Shown piece after piece: positions 34,601 to 43,280 of a stretch of DNA of 64,000 nt. This DNA comes from Sphingomonas hylomeconis (GTDB taxonomy: Bacteria > Pseudomonadota > Alphaproteobacteria > Sphingomonadales > Sphingomonadaceae): contig NZ_JANQBK010000012.1 in the NCBI RefSeq assembly GCF_025370105.1, forward strand, positions 57,413 through 121,412. The letters are read 5' to 3'. The notes under the pieces are model-generated. The model worked only from the letters and a program-made list of their open reading frames with translations. It did not search any database and was not told where the DNA came from. The first letter of the stretch is position 1; each line of letters starts with the position of its first letter. The translations under genes and the position numbers were made by a program.

Positions 34601-35001
34601 GTGCCGGGGTCGGCCGCCGACGAGCCGTCTGCCGTCGGCGCCTGCGCCTGCAGCGCATCGCCCCCGGGCAGCTCGGCGCGCCCGTCGACCACCACGTACA
34701 GGTTGCCGCGCCGGCGGAAGCCGAGCCCCGAGCCGCGCAGCACCGCCGCCAGCGCCACCTCGACATCGCTGATCGCGGCATAGCGCGGCGCCATCTTGTT
34801 CGCGGTCAGTGCCGCGTCGGCCAGGATCGACACGCCGCTCTGCATCGCCAGGTCGCGCAGCGCCGTCGCCAGCGGCTGCGCCTCGATGCGGAACGCGGTC
34901 GCCCGCGCCGCCGCCAATCCGGGTGTCAGCGGCACGGCGAGCGCCATCGTGGCCCCGCCGATCATCAACAGGTGACGGCATGTCGGCACAAATACGCTCA
35001 T
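31651..35001 (-). CDS. TonB-dependent receptor with N-terminal STN signalling domain
   Basis: A 1,116-aa outer-membrane transducer. Signal peptide near residues 1-30, STN domain about 34-105 (FRIEAQPLATALRDLAMQSGVSIL to LYVVVDG), TonB box DIVVTAQK near 135, plug with VEVLRGPQGTLYGRNATGGVVNV, then a large barrel ending RLSKRF. STN domains relay ligand binding to FecR-type anti-sigma regulators, and a FecI/FecR pair closes the divergent operon at 39,985-41,513. Start at 35001 fits the signal peptide. The longer upstream frame would lack one. Extra-long loops with cysteines suggest a bulky ligand. Confidence 0.93.
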   Translation of the reverse strand: MSVFVPTCRHLLMIGGATMALAVPLTPGLAAARATAFRIEAQPLATALRDLAMQSGVSILADAALTANKMAPRYAAISDVEVALAAVLRGSGLGFRRRGNLYVVVDGRAELPGGDALQAQAPTADGSSAADPGTDIVVTAQKIEESIQDVPIAVSAFSGAALQTMKIETGGELLRAIPNVTFSKSNFSGYNFSIRGVGTKAVSASTDPAVAVSFNNTPLIRNRLFEQEFFDLQRVEVLRGPQGTLYGRNATGGVVNVLPALPQHKWAGAIEGELGNYDTRRVSGMLNVPLGATLALRAAGAYTKRDGFEYNSFNKTRVNGRDLWSTRVSALWEPSAGFRASAIWQHFDEDDTRSRSGKQLCTRDPGPAMIGTTAVPDPLRARFSQGCLPQTLFSDDAFGVPNGASFPHVYLAGSIGLGDGPDGMPVFVVPQGSDPYAGITQSRNLREISTSYDPVFRAKNDFFQLNLDVGLSDGLQLISQTAFARDRYYSSQDYSRFASNPIFADSTAPGLIGSFGFPVVAPDVTPGGVFTDPQLGPSDRFLSVDLSKSSNEQWTQELRLQSSWEGPLNFNLGGNYLNFRSKDDYYVFSNLFTLIGQYFYNGLAFEDRVDFDKMLNFVGTRPCNPTGPNDSSADCIYIDPNPIDKINGDGHNYFRSKNEVKTESWALFGETYFKLNDRLKLTGGLRYTSDAKTSTPYPSQLLLGIGPVLTGSTGGKAAIGYPPQPDIVQKWQRFSGRAVLDWKPDLRFTAETLVYASFSHGYKGGGTNPPRVDFDPTIVRYQPIAQTFAPEYVNAFEIGTKNVFGNGKGGVNLTGFYYDYTNYQVSQIVDRISLNENFDASSMGLELETWWQPSRSFRLNANLGYLRTRIAKGEQSIDVMNRTQGNADWVVVRPWVQVPSNCIAPRAAVEQILTSPFSQGPDGGLGTFALAALCSASGRIGDYDPTPPEGQVPYYALLGFTYDPLLPYDPALSPLAPLGSTAPRSGAPNGGQGFYADLGGNELPNSPHLTLNVGAQYSLFFDDWKLTLRGDYYRQGPSYARVYNTAYDRLRGWGNGNIALTLENAPWGLTAQFYVKNLFDDTPITDAFTNSDDSGLTTNVFTLEPRIVGLRLSKRF

Positions 35002-35257
35002 CAATGTTCCCCCCCCGCGAGGCCCGTTGCCCCGATCGTTGCCGCAGCGGTCCGCGGTCGCCGAGTAAGACGCGGCGGGAGCAGGATCGGGGGGATGGCG
35101 CCAACAATAAATACAATAGGACGCCGACTCACTATTGATCCAGGTCATATCTCCACACAGGCCCGGCGATGCTGCATTGCACCAGCATTCCAACCATCCT
35201 CCTTCGCAGGTATACTGCTATTGACAAGACAAACGCTATGGCTTCCTTTCAGATGAT

Positions 35258-35947
35258 ATGGGGGTCGTCGTGCTTGAACTTGCCGATGTATCTAAGGTCT
35301 ATCGCCAGGCCGAGCGGGTCGTTCCTGTATTGCAGGACATCTCGTTCTCCGTCGCGCGCGGCGAGCTCTGCGCGCTGGTCGGGCCGTCGGGATCGGGCAA
35401 GACCAGCCTGCTCAACCTGATCGGGCTGCTCGATCGCCCCAGCGCAGGCACGCTGGCGATCGACGGCGCGCGCGTGACGGACTGCTCGGCGGCGGCAGCG
35501 GCGCGGCTGCGCAACCGGCTGATCGGCTTCGTCTTCCAGTCGTTTCATCTGCTGCCGCGCCTCACCGCATGGCAGAATGTCGCGCTGCCGCTGCAATATC
35601 GCGGCGTGCCGCGCGCGCGGCAGCGGGCGCAGGCAGAGGCGATGCTGGCCAGGCTGGGGTTGGCCGATCGTAGCACCCACCTGCCCGGCCAATTGTCCGG
35701 CGGCCAGAACCAGCGCGTCGCCATCGCCCGCGCGCTGATCGGGTCGCCGCGCCTGCTGCTTGCCGACGAACCGACCGGCAGCCTGGACAGCGCTACCGGG
35801 CGCGAGGTCATGGCGTTGCTCGCCGCGCTCCATGCCGAGCTCGGGCTGACCATCGTCATCGTCACGCACGATCAGCAGGTCGCCGCCGCCTGCCCGCGCC
35901 GGATCGCGCTGCGCGACGGCCGCCTCGCCGGATCCGCGGACGAATGA
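35258..35947 (+). CDS. ABC transporter ATPase, MacB/LolD type
   Basis: A 229-aa ATPase. Walker A GPSGSGKTS at 42-50, signature LSGGQ at 146-150, Walker B LLLADEP at 167-173. The FVFQSFHLLPRLTAWQNV stretch is typical of the MacB/LolD subgroup. It powers the permease encoded next, overlapping by 4 nt. A -10-like TATACT at 35211-35216 lies in the 256-bp divergent region shared with the TonB receptor. A GTG at 35270 is an alternative start four codons down. Confidence 0.92.
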   Translation: MGVVVLELADVSKVYRQAERVVPVLQDISFSVARGELCALVGPSGSGKTSLLNLIGLLDRPSAGTLAIDGARVTDCSAAAAARLRNRLIGFVFQSFHLLPRLTAWQNVALPLQYRGVPRARQRAQAEAMLARLGLADRSTHLPGQLSGGQNQRVAIARALIGSPRLLLADEPTGSLDSATGREVMALLAALHAELGLTIVIVTHDQQVAAACPRRIALRDGRLAGSADE

Positions 35948-37161
35948 CCGCCCCGCGGCCCGCCGTGTGGAACCCGCCGCCGATCGCGCTCAGGCTCGGC
36001 GATACGCTGGCCGAGGGCTGGCGCAACCTGCGCGCGCAGGGGCGGCGGTCGGCGCTCGCCTTGCTCGGCATCGTCATCGGCACGGCCGCGATCATCGCGA
36101 TGCTCAACAGCGGCCATATGGCCCAGCGCGCGGCGCTCAAGCTGTTCGCCAAGCTCGGGGTCGACATGCTTCAGATCCAGGCGGCGTCGACCGGCGCCGC
36201 CCCGGCGCAGCTGTCCCGCGCGGCGATCGAGGCGCTGCCGCGGCACGATCGCGCCGTGCTGCAGGCGGTGCCGCTGGCGATCGGGCGCAGCGCGGTGCGC
36301 GCGCATGGCCTGACCGCCGATCTGGCGACGCTTGCCGCCCCGCCGGCGCTCGGCGCGCTCGCGCGGCTGCCGATCGCCGCCGGCCGTGCGCTGCGCGCGA
36401 TCGACGATTGCACGCTCGCCACCGTGCTGGGCGCGGGCGCGGCGCGCGCGCTGTCGGCGCCGGCCGGTGCGATCGCGCCCGGCGATACCGTGCTGATCGG
36501 CCAGTACGGCTATACCGTGATCGGCGTGCTCGCGCCGGTGGCGATCGAAACGCTCGATCCGGTGGATTACAACCTGGCTGCCCTGCTGCCGCCCGGATGC
36601 GCGGCGCGGGTCATTCCCGGCGGCGGCCCCAACGCGCTGCTCGTCCGGCTGCGCGATGGCGCACAGGGCGACGCGGTCGGCCAGCGGCTGATCGCCCGTT
36701 TCGCCGCGCCGGGCCTGTCGCTCACCCTGCTCGATGCGCGCACGATCCTGCGCACGATGCAGCAACAGCGGGCGATACAGTCCCGCATGCTCACCGCGAT
36801 CGGCGCGGTCTCGCTGCTGGTCGGCGGCATCGGCGTGATGAACGTCATGCTGATGAGCGTGATGGAGCGCCGCCGCGAGATCGGGCTGCGCGCTGCGATC
36901 GGCGCCACGCCGGCCGATATCGGCCTGTTGTTCCTCGTCGAAGCCATGCTGCTGTCCGCAGCGGGCGGCGTGATTGGCGCGGCGCTGGGCGGCGGCATTG
37001 CCTATGCCATTGCGCGTGGCGCGGGCTGGACGTTCGCGCTCGCCCCATGGACGCTTGCGCTCGGCCCCGGCGCCGCCGGCACGATCGGGCTGGTGTTCGG
37101 CCTCTATCCTGCGATCGGCGCCGCCGGGCTTGCCCCGATCGAGGCGCTGCGTGCGGATTGA
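35944..37161 (+). CDS. ABC transporter permease, MacB/FtsX type
   Basis: A 405-aa permease. One helix near the N-terminus (SALALLGIVIGTAAIIAML, residues about 36-55), a periplasmic MacB_PCD domain (about 60-270), and three C-terminal FtsX helices (about 280-395) with the conserved MNVMLMSVMERRREIGLRAAIGA loop. With the separate ATPase it makes a MacB-like mechanotransmitter rather than a classical importer. Overlaps the ATPase and the TolC-type gene. Confidence 0.92.
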   Translation: MTAPRPAVWNPPPIALRLGDTLAEGWRNLRAQGRRSALALLGIVIGTAAIIAMLNSGHMAQRAALKLFAKLGVDMLQIQAASTGAAPAQLSRAAIEALPRHDRAVLQAVPLAIGRSAVRAHGLTADLATLAAPPALGALARLPIAAGRALRAIDDCTLATVLGAGAARALSAPAGAIAPGDTVLIGQYGYTVIGVLAPVAIETLDPVDYNLAALLPPGCAARVIPGGGPNALLVRLRDGAQGDAVGQRLIARFAAPGLSLTLLDARTILRTMQQQRAIQSRMLTAIGAVSLLVGGIGVMNVMLMSVMERRREIGLRAAIGATPADIGLLFLVEAMLLSAAGGVIGAALGGGIAYAIARGAGWTFALAPWTLALGPGAAGTIGLVFGLYPAIGAAGLAPIEALRAD

Positions 37162-38611
37162 AACGCTGCTCATCGGCCTGCTGCTGTGTCCCGCAGCGCA
37201 GGCGCAGCGGCCAGCGCTGTCGCCATTCGCCGGCGTGCCGGCCCCGTCTGGCGCGCAGCCCGCGATCGCCGCCCCGGCGGTATCGATCCGGCTGGTCGAG
37301 GCGGTCGCGCTCGGGCTGCGCGACAATCGCACGATCCGCTCGGCCTTTCTCGCGCGGGTCGCGCAGCGCTTCCGGCTGCGCGCGGCCGAGCGGCGGTTCA
37401 CGCCCCGGCTCGAAATCGTCGCCGATCTGTATCGTCAGGAACTGGCCGGTACCCGCTCCACTCAGGCCAGCATCGCCGGCACCGGCGGCGTGCTGCTGCC
37501 GACCGGCGCGCAGATCGCCCTCCAGTGGGACCGCCGCCGGCGGCTCGACGCGCGCAGCGACAGCGACGTGGCCACGCTCGCCCTCACCCAGCCGCTGCTG
37601 CGGGGCGCGGGGATCGCGGTCAATCGTGCGCCGGTGCGCATCGCCCGGCTGCAGGAAACGATCAATCGCCTCGCGCTGCGCAACAGTTTGGCGGAGGGCA
37701 TCAGCCGCATCGTGTTCGCCTATCGCGCGCTGCAGCAGGCGCAGGAACAGGTCCAGCTCGCCGAACGCGCGCTCGCGCGTACCGCGACACTGATCGCCAC
37801 CAATCGTGCGCTGATCGACGCGGGGCGCATGGCCGCCGCCGATATCGTCCAGGGCGAGGCCGAACAGGCCAGCCAGCAGGTCGCCCTGCTGCAGATCCGG
37901 CAACAGCGCGCCAGCGCGCAACTGGCGCTGCTCGAACAGCTCGCGCTGGCCCCGGCGACCAATATCGTCGCGGCCGACGCCGTCGCCGCCGATCGGATCC
38001 CGATCGATCTGTCCCGCGCGCTTGCCGCCGCGCGTGAGAACCGCATGGATCTGCTCGCGCAGGCCAATGCAGTCGAACAGGCACGCGAAGATCTGCGCAT
38101 CGCGCGCAATCAACGGCTGTGGGATCTGTCGCTGGCCGCCACCGCGACCCGCAGCACCGGGCGCGATGCGCTGCTGGGCGCCTATCCGTCGCGCATCGAC
38201 AACCGCATCGGCGTGCAGCTCGCCATCCCGCTGGGCGATCCCGGGCCGAAGCTCGCGGTGATCGAAGCCGATACGGGCCTGCGCACCGCCCAGCTGCAGC
38301 TGGAGTCGATCGCCCAGGCGGTCGAGACGCAGGTGCGCGATGCGGCACAGCGCGTCGATGCGGCATGGTTGCAGGTCGACACCGCCGAGCGTTTTCGCCT
38401 GCTCGCCGCACACGCGGTGGAGATCGGGCGCGAGAAGCTCGCCGCGGGCCGCACCAGCAATTTCGAACTGCTCGGCCTGCAGGATGGCCTGCGCGTCGCC
38501 GAAAGTCAGGCGCTGGCGGCGACGATCGGCTATCTCGATGCGCTCACCGCGTTCGACCTCCAGATCGGCGCCACGCTCGACAGCTGGAATGTCGAAGGCA
38601 GCGACGAATGA
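37151..38611 (+). CDS. TolC-family outer-membrane efflux channel
   Basis: A 486-aa protein. Signal peptide MRIETLLIGLLLCPAAQAQ, then two OEP repeats with long coiled-coil helices (for example EQVQLAERALARTATLIATNRALIDAGRM and the C-terminal QAVETQVRDAAQRVDAAW). This is the usual outer-membrane tunnel of tripartite exporters. The GTG start lies 11 nt inside the permease end. It completes the exporter with the HlyD adaptor downstream. Confidence 0.9.
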   Translation: MRIETLLIGLLLCPAAQAQRPALSPFAGVPAPSGAQPAIAAPAVSIRLVEAVALGLRDNRTIRSAFLARVAQRFRLRAAERRFTPRLEIVADLYRQELAGTRSTQASIAGTGGVLLPTGAQIALQWDRRRRLDARSDSDVATLALTQPLLRGAGIAVNRAPVRIARLQETINRLALRNSLAEGISRIVFAYRALQQAQEQVQLAERALARTATLIATNRALIDAGRMAAADIVQGEAEQASQQVALLQIRQQRASAQLALLEQLALAPATNIVAADAVAADRIPIDLSRALAAARENRMDLLAQANAVEQAREDLRIARNQRLWDLSLAATATRSTGRDALLGAYPSRIDNRIGVQLAIPLGDPGPKLAVIEADTGLRTAQLQLESIAQAVETQVRDAAQRVDAAWLQVDTAERFRLLAAHAVEIGREKLAAGRTSNFELLGLQDGLRVAESQALAATIGYLDALTAFDLQIGATLDSWNVEGSDE

Positions 38612-39897
38612 CGCCGCGCCCGCCGGCATGGATTGCGCGCCCGGTGATTGCCTGGTCCGCGCTGGCATTGCTGCTGCTGGCCGTGCTCGGCTGGTGGTGG
38701 CCCCGGGACGGCAACGACGCAGCCGCGCCGCCGGCCGACCATAGCCTGGTCGTCCAGCGTCAGCCGTTCAGCGCCACGCTGACCTTCGCCGGCAAGCTCG
38801 CCGCCGGCGAGGCGGTCAGCGTCACGGCGCCCTTCGACGGTACGGTCCGCACGGTCCAGTTCGACGTCGGCCGGCACGTCAATGCCGGCGATGCGCTGCT
38901 CGTGCTGGATACCGAGGAGATCGAGACGGCACGCAACACCGCCGAAGCCGCCTGGCTCAAGGCGCGGCAACCCGCCATCGCCATCGCCCGCTGGGCGCAC
39001 GGGCCGGAGGTCGGCGCGGCGCGGCGCCGGGCCAGGCTCGCCGCGGTCGATCTGGCCCGGCTCGAACGGGAGGCCCGCGAAAGCCGCCGGTTGCTCGCCA
39101 GGGGGCTGATCGCGCGCAATGAGCAGGACAGCGTCGAGCAGCAGCTCGCGGCGCAGCGCATGACGGTCGCGGGCGCCAACGACGATCTCGCCGAGACGCT
39201 GGCGCGTGGCGGGCCCGATGCGGCGCGCATCGCCCGGCTCGAACTCGCCAACGCCGGTGCCGCCCTGCGCCGCTCGGTCACGGCGATCGGCCGGGCTTTG
39301 GTCCGCGCGCCGGTCTCCGGCATCGTTCAGGCACCGCCGGTCGCGACGGTGCCGCCGGGTCAGGATCCGCTGCGCCCCGGCGCGCACGTCGCGCGCAGCC
39401 AGCGGCTCGGCACGATCGCCCGGGACGGCGCTCTCGCCGCGACGTTCGAGGTCGACGAGGCCGACGTCAATACGCTCGCCATCGGCCAGCCGGTCACCGT
39501 CACCGGGCCGGGATTTGCGGACGTCGCGCTGACCGGGACGGTCGCCACCATCGTCGCTGCGGGCGACGCTGGCGCCGGCCCGACACGCTTCATCGCCACC
39601 GCCCGGCTGCGGCCGCCCGCCACGGGCGCGGCAATGCGCGCACGCATCGGCATGACCGCTGCGGTCACCGTGCTCACCTATCAGCAGCCGGCCGCGATCG
39701 TCATCCCGGCCGCGGCGGTACGGGGCAGCGCCCCGGTGGCGCACGTCACCGTGCGGTCCGCTGGCCGCCCGGTCGAACGGCAGGTCAGGGTCGGTCGGGT
39801 CACCCCGGGCGGGGTGGAAATCCGCGGCGGCCTGCGTCCCGGCGAGACGCTGGTCTGGACCGATGCCCCCGTGCCGGCCGCAACGGCAGCGGACTGA
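38608..39897 (+). CDS. HlyD/MacA-type periplasmic adaptor
   Basis: A 429-aa membrane-fusion protein. N-terminal anchor helix (residues about 10-30), biotinyl-lipoyl halves around VSVTAPFDGTVRTVQFDVGRHV and ALVRAPVSGIVQAP, a coiled-coil hairpin between them (about 110-215), then beta-barrel and membrane-proximal domains ending PAATAAD. It links the MacB-like permease to the TolC-type channel. ATGA overlap with the channel gene. Confidence 0.9.
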   Translation: MTPRPPAWIARPVIAWSALALLLLAVLGWWWPRDGNDAAAPPADHSLVVQRQPFSATLTFAGKLAAGEAVSVTAPFDGTVRTVQFDVGRHVNAGDALLVLDTEEIETARNTAEAAWLKARQPAIAIARWAHGPEVGAARRRARLAAVDLARLEREARESRRLLARGLIARNEQDSVEQQLAAQRMTVAGANDDLAETLARGGPDAARIARLELANAGAALRRSVTAIGRALVRAPVSGIVQAPPVATVPPGQDPLRPGAHVARSQRLGTIARDGALAATFEVDEADVNTLAIGQPVTVTGPGFADVALTGTVATIVAAGDAGAGPTRFIATARLRPPATGAAMRARIGMTAAVTVLTYQQPAAIVIPAAAVRGSAPVAHVTVRSAGRPVERQVRVGRVTPGGVEIRGGLRPGETLVWTDAPVPAATAAD

Positions 39898-39984
39898 CAT
39901 GCGGCGATCCCCCCGGCGGCGCGGCCCGCGCGTCATTCACCGCAGGGCGCTGGTCGCCCGGCAACGGGCAGGATCGATTGCGCG

Positions 39985-40536
39985 ATGGCGTCCGACGCCA
40001 CCTCTTCTTGGCCGCCGGCGGTGAGCGGCGCCCCGCATCCCCGCCCGGAGCTGGACGGCTGGGTGCGCCGCCACGGCACCGCGCTGCGGCGCTATTTCGC
40101 GCGTCGCGTGAGCGAGGCGGAGGCCGAGGATCTGGTGCAGGAAGTGTTCCTGCGCCTGCACGCGATGGGCCGCGATGCCCCGATCGAAAACATCGATCGG
40201 TTCATCTTCACCGTCGCCCGCAATATCCTGATCTCGCGGCATCGTTATCATCGATCGCGGCATGCCGGCGCGCACGAGCCGCTCAGCGCGACCTCCGATC
40301 CGGTCGACCCGCTGTCGCCCGAGCGTATCGTGATCGGCGCGGCGGAATATGAGCGCATCGTCGCCGCGATTCTCGCGCTGCCGCCGCGCGCGCGCGCCGC
40401 CTTTCAGTTCCACCGGTTCGAGCATATGACCTATCAGCAGATCGCCGACCGCATGGGCATATCGCATCAATCGGTGAAGGAGTTGATCCAGCGCGCCTTG
40501 GTGCGGCTGGCCGAGCATATGGACGACGGGACATGA
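39985..40536 (+). CDS. ECF RNA polymerase sigma factor (FecI type)
   Basis: A 183-aa sigma factor. Region 2 is at residues about 25-95 (RRYFARRVSEAEAEDLVQEVFLRLH) and region 4 at about 125-175 (MTYQQIADRMGISHQSVKELIQRALVRL). Its partner FecR starts within its stop codon. Together with the STN receptor it forms a FecI/FecR/FecA-style surface-signalling set. A GTG at 40021 is a possible later start. The upstream gap from the adaptor gene is 87 nt. Confidence 0.92.
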   Translation: MASDATSSWPPAVSGAPHPRPELDGWVRRHGTALRRYFARRVSEAEAEDLVQEVFLRLHAMGRDAPIENIDRFIFTVARNILISRHRYHRSRHAGAHEPLSATSDPVDPLSPERIVIGAAEYERIVAAILALPPRARAAFQFHRFEHMTYQQIADRMGISHQSVKELIQRALVRLAEHMDDGT

Positions 40537-41513
40537 TCCGCCTCCGCCCCCCCGGGCTTGCCGATCGGCGCGCCCGCGCCGCCGCGCGGCTGCTGGACCG
40601 GCGCGCGCTGGCCGCAGCCGATCCTTCCGACCCCACCGCCACCCGCGACGCCGATGCGGCGCGCGAAATGGCCCGGCTGTGGGCGCTGACCGGCGCCGTC
40701 GCCGCGGATCCCCGCATCCGCGCCGCGGTTGCCGAGGATCTCGATCGCTTCCCGCCCGGGCGGCCGCATGCACTGCCGCGCATTGCGGCGCTCGTGGCGG
40801 CGGCCGCGCTCGGCATTGCCGGCGTGGGCTCGGTCACCTGGTTCGCGCATCGCGATCGCGCGGCGATTTCGGTCGCGGCGCCGCGCGTCGCAACCGCGAT
40901 CGGCCAGCGCCGGCAGGTAGTGCTGGCCGATCGATCGAGCGTGGCGCTCGATACCGACAGCGAGGTCGGCATCGCGATGGATCGTGCGACGCGGCGCGTC
41001 ACCTTGCGGCGCGGTCGGGCGTTCTTCAAGGTCGCCAAGGATTCCGCGCGGCCGTTCATCGTTACGGCGGGCGACAAGCGCATCCGCGCGGTCGGCACCG
41101 CGTTCGACGTGCGCCTGGAGCGCGGTGCAGTGACCGTCACCGTGCTCGAGGGGACCATCGAGGTCACCACCGGCGCCACCCCGCTACGCGCGCGCCTCGG
41201 CCCCAACGCTCAACTGGCGACCGGCGGCGACAGCAACTGGACGATGCGTCGTGTCGATGCCGCGCAATCGACAAGCTGGCTTACCGGTCGTTTGTCATTC
41301 GTCGACGAATCGCTGGCGACGGCAGTCACCGAAATGAACCGATACACGGCGCAGAAGATCGTCTTTCGCGATGACCGAATATTGGATGCGCGGATCGTCG
41401 GCGTGTTCCGCGCCGGCGATACGGTCGCCCTCGCGCATGCGATCGAGCTCAACGGCACGGCCCGGATTGTCGAATTGACGCCGACGGTGATCCTGGTGGA
41501 GGCGGCTCGCTGA
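40533..41513 (+). CDS. FecR-type anti-sigma/sigma regulator
   Basis: A 326-aa inner-membrane protein. Cytoplasmic DUF4880-like N-terminus (about 1-75), one helix (about 86-105, IAALVAAAALGIAGVGSV), FecR beta domain in the periplasm (about 120-215, with RRGRAFFKVAKDSARPFIV and VGTAFDVRL), and an STN-like end (about 250-326) that would contact the receptor. Overlaps the sigma gene by ATGA. It probably controls the receptor at 31,651 and the exporter. Confidence 0.92.
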   Translation: MIRLRPPGLADRRARAAARLLDRRALAAADPSDPTATRDADAAREMARLWALTGAVAADPRIRAAVAEDLDRFPPGRPHALPRIAALVAAAALGIAGVGSVTWFAHRDRAAISVAAPRVATAIGQRRQVVLADRSSVALDTDSEVGIAMDRATRRVTLRRGRAFFKVAKDSARPFIVTAGDKRIRAVGTAFDVRLERGAVTVTVLEGTIEVTTGATPLRARLGPNAQLATGGDSNWTMRRVDAAQSTSWLTGRLSFVDESLATAVTEMNRYTAQKIVFRDDRILDARIVGVFRAGDTVALAHAIELNGTARIVELTPTVILVEAAR

Positions 41514-41546
41514 CTTGGGCGATGGCTAGCGCGGCCGGTCGCACGT

Positions 41547-42275
41547 TCAATCGATCGCCACGCACACCAGGCTGATATTGTCGCTGCCATCCCGGCGCAG
41601 CGCATCCGCCATCAACAGGCCGACCAGCCGATCCAGGTCGACCCGTTGCCGCATCGCGTCCGTTTCCAGCGAGCGCGACAGGCCATCGGAACACAGCAAC
41701 AGGCGGTCCCCGCGCTCCAGGTCGATCGTCACCGTGGCGATATCGACATGCTCGGCGATGCCGAGCGCGCGGGTGACGACGTTCGCACGGGGATGGTTGG
41801 CCGCTGCGGCGACGGTCAGCAGCCCGGCATCGATCAGATCCTGCACGAAACTGTGATCACGCGAGATCTGCCGGACGGTGCGATCGCGGATGAGATAGGC
41901 GCGGCTGTCGCCGACCCAGGCGATCGTGGCGGTCCGATCGGTGATCTGGGCGGCGACGACGGTCGATCCGGCGTCGGTCGATCGCGACCGATTGTCGCGC
42001 ACGATGGCAGCATTGGCCGTGTGAATGGCGGCCAGCATCGCGGCCTGGTCGATCGGCGCATCGCCATCGACCTGGGCGCGCAGCGCGTCGATCACCGCCT
42101 GGGCGGCCAGGTCGCCGCCGCTATGCCCGCCCATGCCGTCGGCGACCGCCCACAGCCCGCGCGCAGGACAGTCGAACACGCGATCCTCGTTGATCGGGCG
42201 CACCAGCCCGACATGCGTCCGCGACGCCGATTGTACGGCCAGCGGCTCCGGCTTGAACACGCGCCACGGCCTCAC
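41547..42275 (-). CDS. PP2C-family serine/threonine phosphatase
   Basis: A 242-aa phosphatase. Metal-binding motifs are complete: INEDR near residue 29, ADGMGGHSGGD near 45, GDSRAY near 120, CSDGLS near 195, and DGSDN near 230. It would reverse the kinase encoded two genes upstream. The GTG start overlaps the FHA gene stop (GTGA). In type VI secretion clusters the equivalent is PppA. Confidence 0.93.
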   Translation of the reverse strand: MRPWRVFKPEPLAVQSASRTHVGLVRPINEDRVFDCPARGLWAVADGMGGHSGGDLAAQAVIDALRAQVDGDAPIDQAAMLAAIHTANAAIVRDNRSRSTDAGSTVVAAQITDRTATIAWVGDSRAYLIRDRTVRQISRDHSFVQDLIDAGLLTVAAAANHPRANVVTRALGIAEHVDIATVTIDLERGDRLLLCSDGLSRSLETDAMRQRVDLDRLVGLLMADALRRDGSDNISLVCVAID

Positions 42276-43270
42276 TTCGATGCAACCTCGGCAGCGTCAT
42301 ACGCCGCGACGAACGCCCGTTCGAGCATGCCACCATTGGCCGCTTCCAGCTGCTCGCTCAGATCGGCATGGCGCCGCGCGACCTCTTCGACCTGGCATGC
42401 GGCACGGCTCTTGAGCAGCGAGCTCTTGTCGGCCGCAGCGGCATCGAGCGCCTTGGGCTCGAACGCATTGATCGCTGCGCGCAGCGAGCCGTGCAACCCG
42501 GCGAAGGTCGCGATCAGGTGCCGCTTGATGTCGCGGAACGAGGCCTGCAGCGCGGCCGGGCCGGACAGGAAATTGCCCGATCCGGCAAGCAGCAGATCGA
42601 CCGCCAGGCGCTGCGTCGGCGCCCATTTGAACGGGTTGTTGCCGGCGCCGCCGATCGTCGTGCGCGACAATTTATATTGCCCGCGCGCGCGATCACGCTC
42701 GGTCATCAGATCGCCGATGCCGAGCACCATCTGGCGATAGACCGCGCCGGCGCGGCGCATGATCTCGGCCGGATCCTCGCTCGACAGCAACGAGGCATCG
42801 AGCCCGGCCCCGTCGCAGAACGCCTCGAGCAACGATCCCCCGCCGCGCGCCGGCGGCGAGCCGCCATCGCTCCAATCATCCGGCACCGCGACCGAATGGC
42901 CGAGCGGCGGCGTCAGCACCAGGGTGCGCGCGGAATCGATCGTGTCCTCGGCATGCGGCGCCCGGCTGGCCTTGAGTCGGAAGCGGCCGAAGCGGATCGT
43001 CGAGGGGATGCGCACGGCGATATCGGTCGCTTCGGGAAAGCGCTCGCCGGTCGCGTCGTCATAGACGCCGTTCGCGCCAAGCGCGCGCAGCCGCAACCCG
43101 TCCGACGTGACCGCCAGTTCGCAGTGCGCGCGCGACAATTCGCAATCGGGATCGGCGATCGACCAATCCGCCGCACTGTCGCGCCCGATGCGCATCAGGC
43201 CGTCGCGCATCAGCCGCGCGTCGATCGGCTGGAGTTCGTTGGCGGCGTCGAACAATTGCAGCATGTACAT
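42272..43270 (-). CDS. tagH: FHA-domain protein of the type VI secretion TagH type
   Basis: A 332-aa protein. N-terminal FHA domain (about residues 5-110) with MRIGRDSAADWSIADPDCELSRAHCEL covering the phosphothreonine-binding loops. The C-terminal helical domain (about 150-330) contains MVLGIGDLMTERDRARGQYKLSRT and NNPFKWAPTQRLAVDLLL, which are characteristic of T6SS-associated FHA proteins. It should read phosphorylation by the adjacent kinase. GAGG lies 8 nt before the ATG at 43268-43270. Confidence 0.88.
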   Translation of the reverse strand: MYMLQLFDAANELQPIDARLMRDGLMRIGRDSAADWSIADPDCELSRAHCELAVTSDGLRLRALGANGVYDDATGERFPEATDIAVRIPSTIRFGRFRLKASRAPHAEDTIDSARTLVLTPPLGHSVAVPDDWSDGGSPPARGGGSLLEAFCDGAGLDASLLSSEDPAEIMRRAGAVYRQMVLGIGDLMTERDRARGQYKLSRTTIGGAGNNPFKWAPTQRLAVDLLLAGSGNFLSGPAALQASFRDIKRHLIATFAGLHGSLRAAINAFEPKALDAAAADKSSLLKSRAACQVEEVARRHADLSEQLEAANGGMLERAFVAAYDAAEVASK

Positions 43271-43280
43271 GGGGTCTACC

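Noticed and set aside
35221..35249. Consensus -35 TTGACA before the ABC operon
   Set aside because: No acceptable -10 lies 15-19 bp downstream. TATACT at 35211 is the better candidate.
32446..35256. 936-codon open frame on the plus strand
   Set aside because: Antisense to the STN receptor, shadow composition and no recognisable motif.
36845..38668. 607-codon minus-strand frame across the permease and TolC genes
   Set aside because: The plus strand encodes clear FtsX and TolC families here. The minus frame has no domain.
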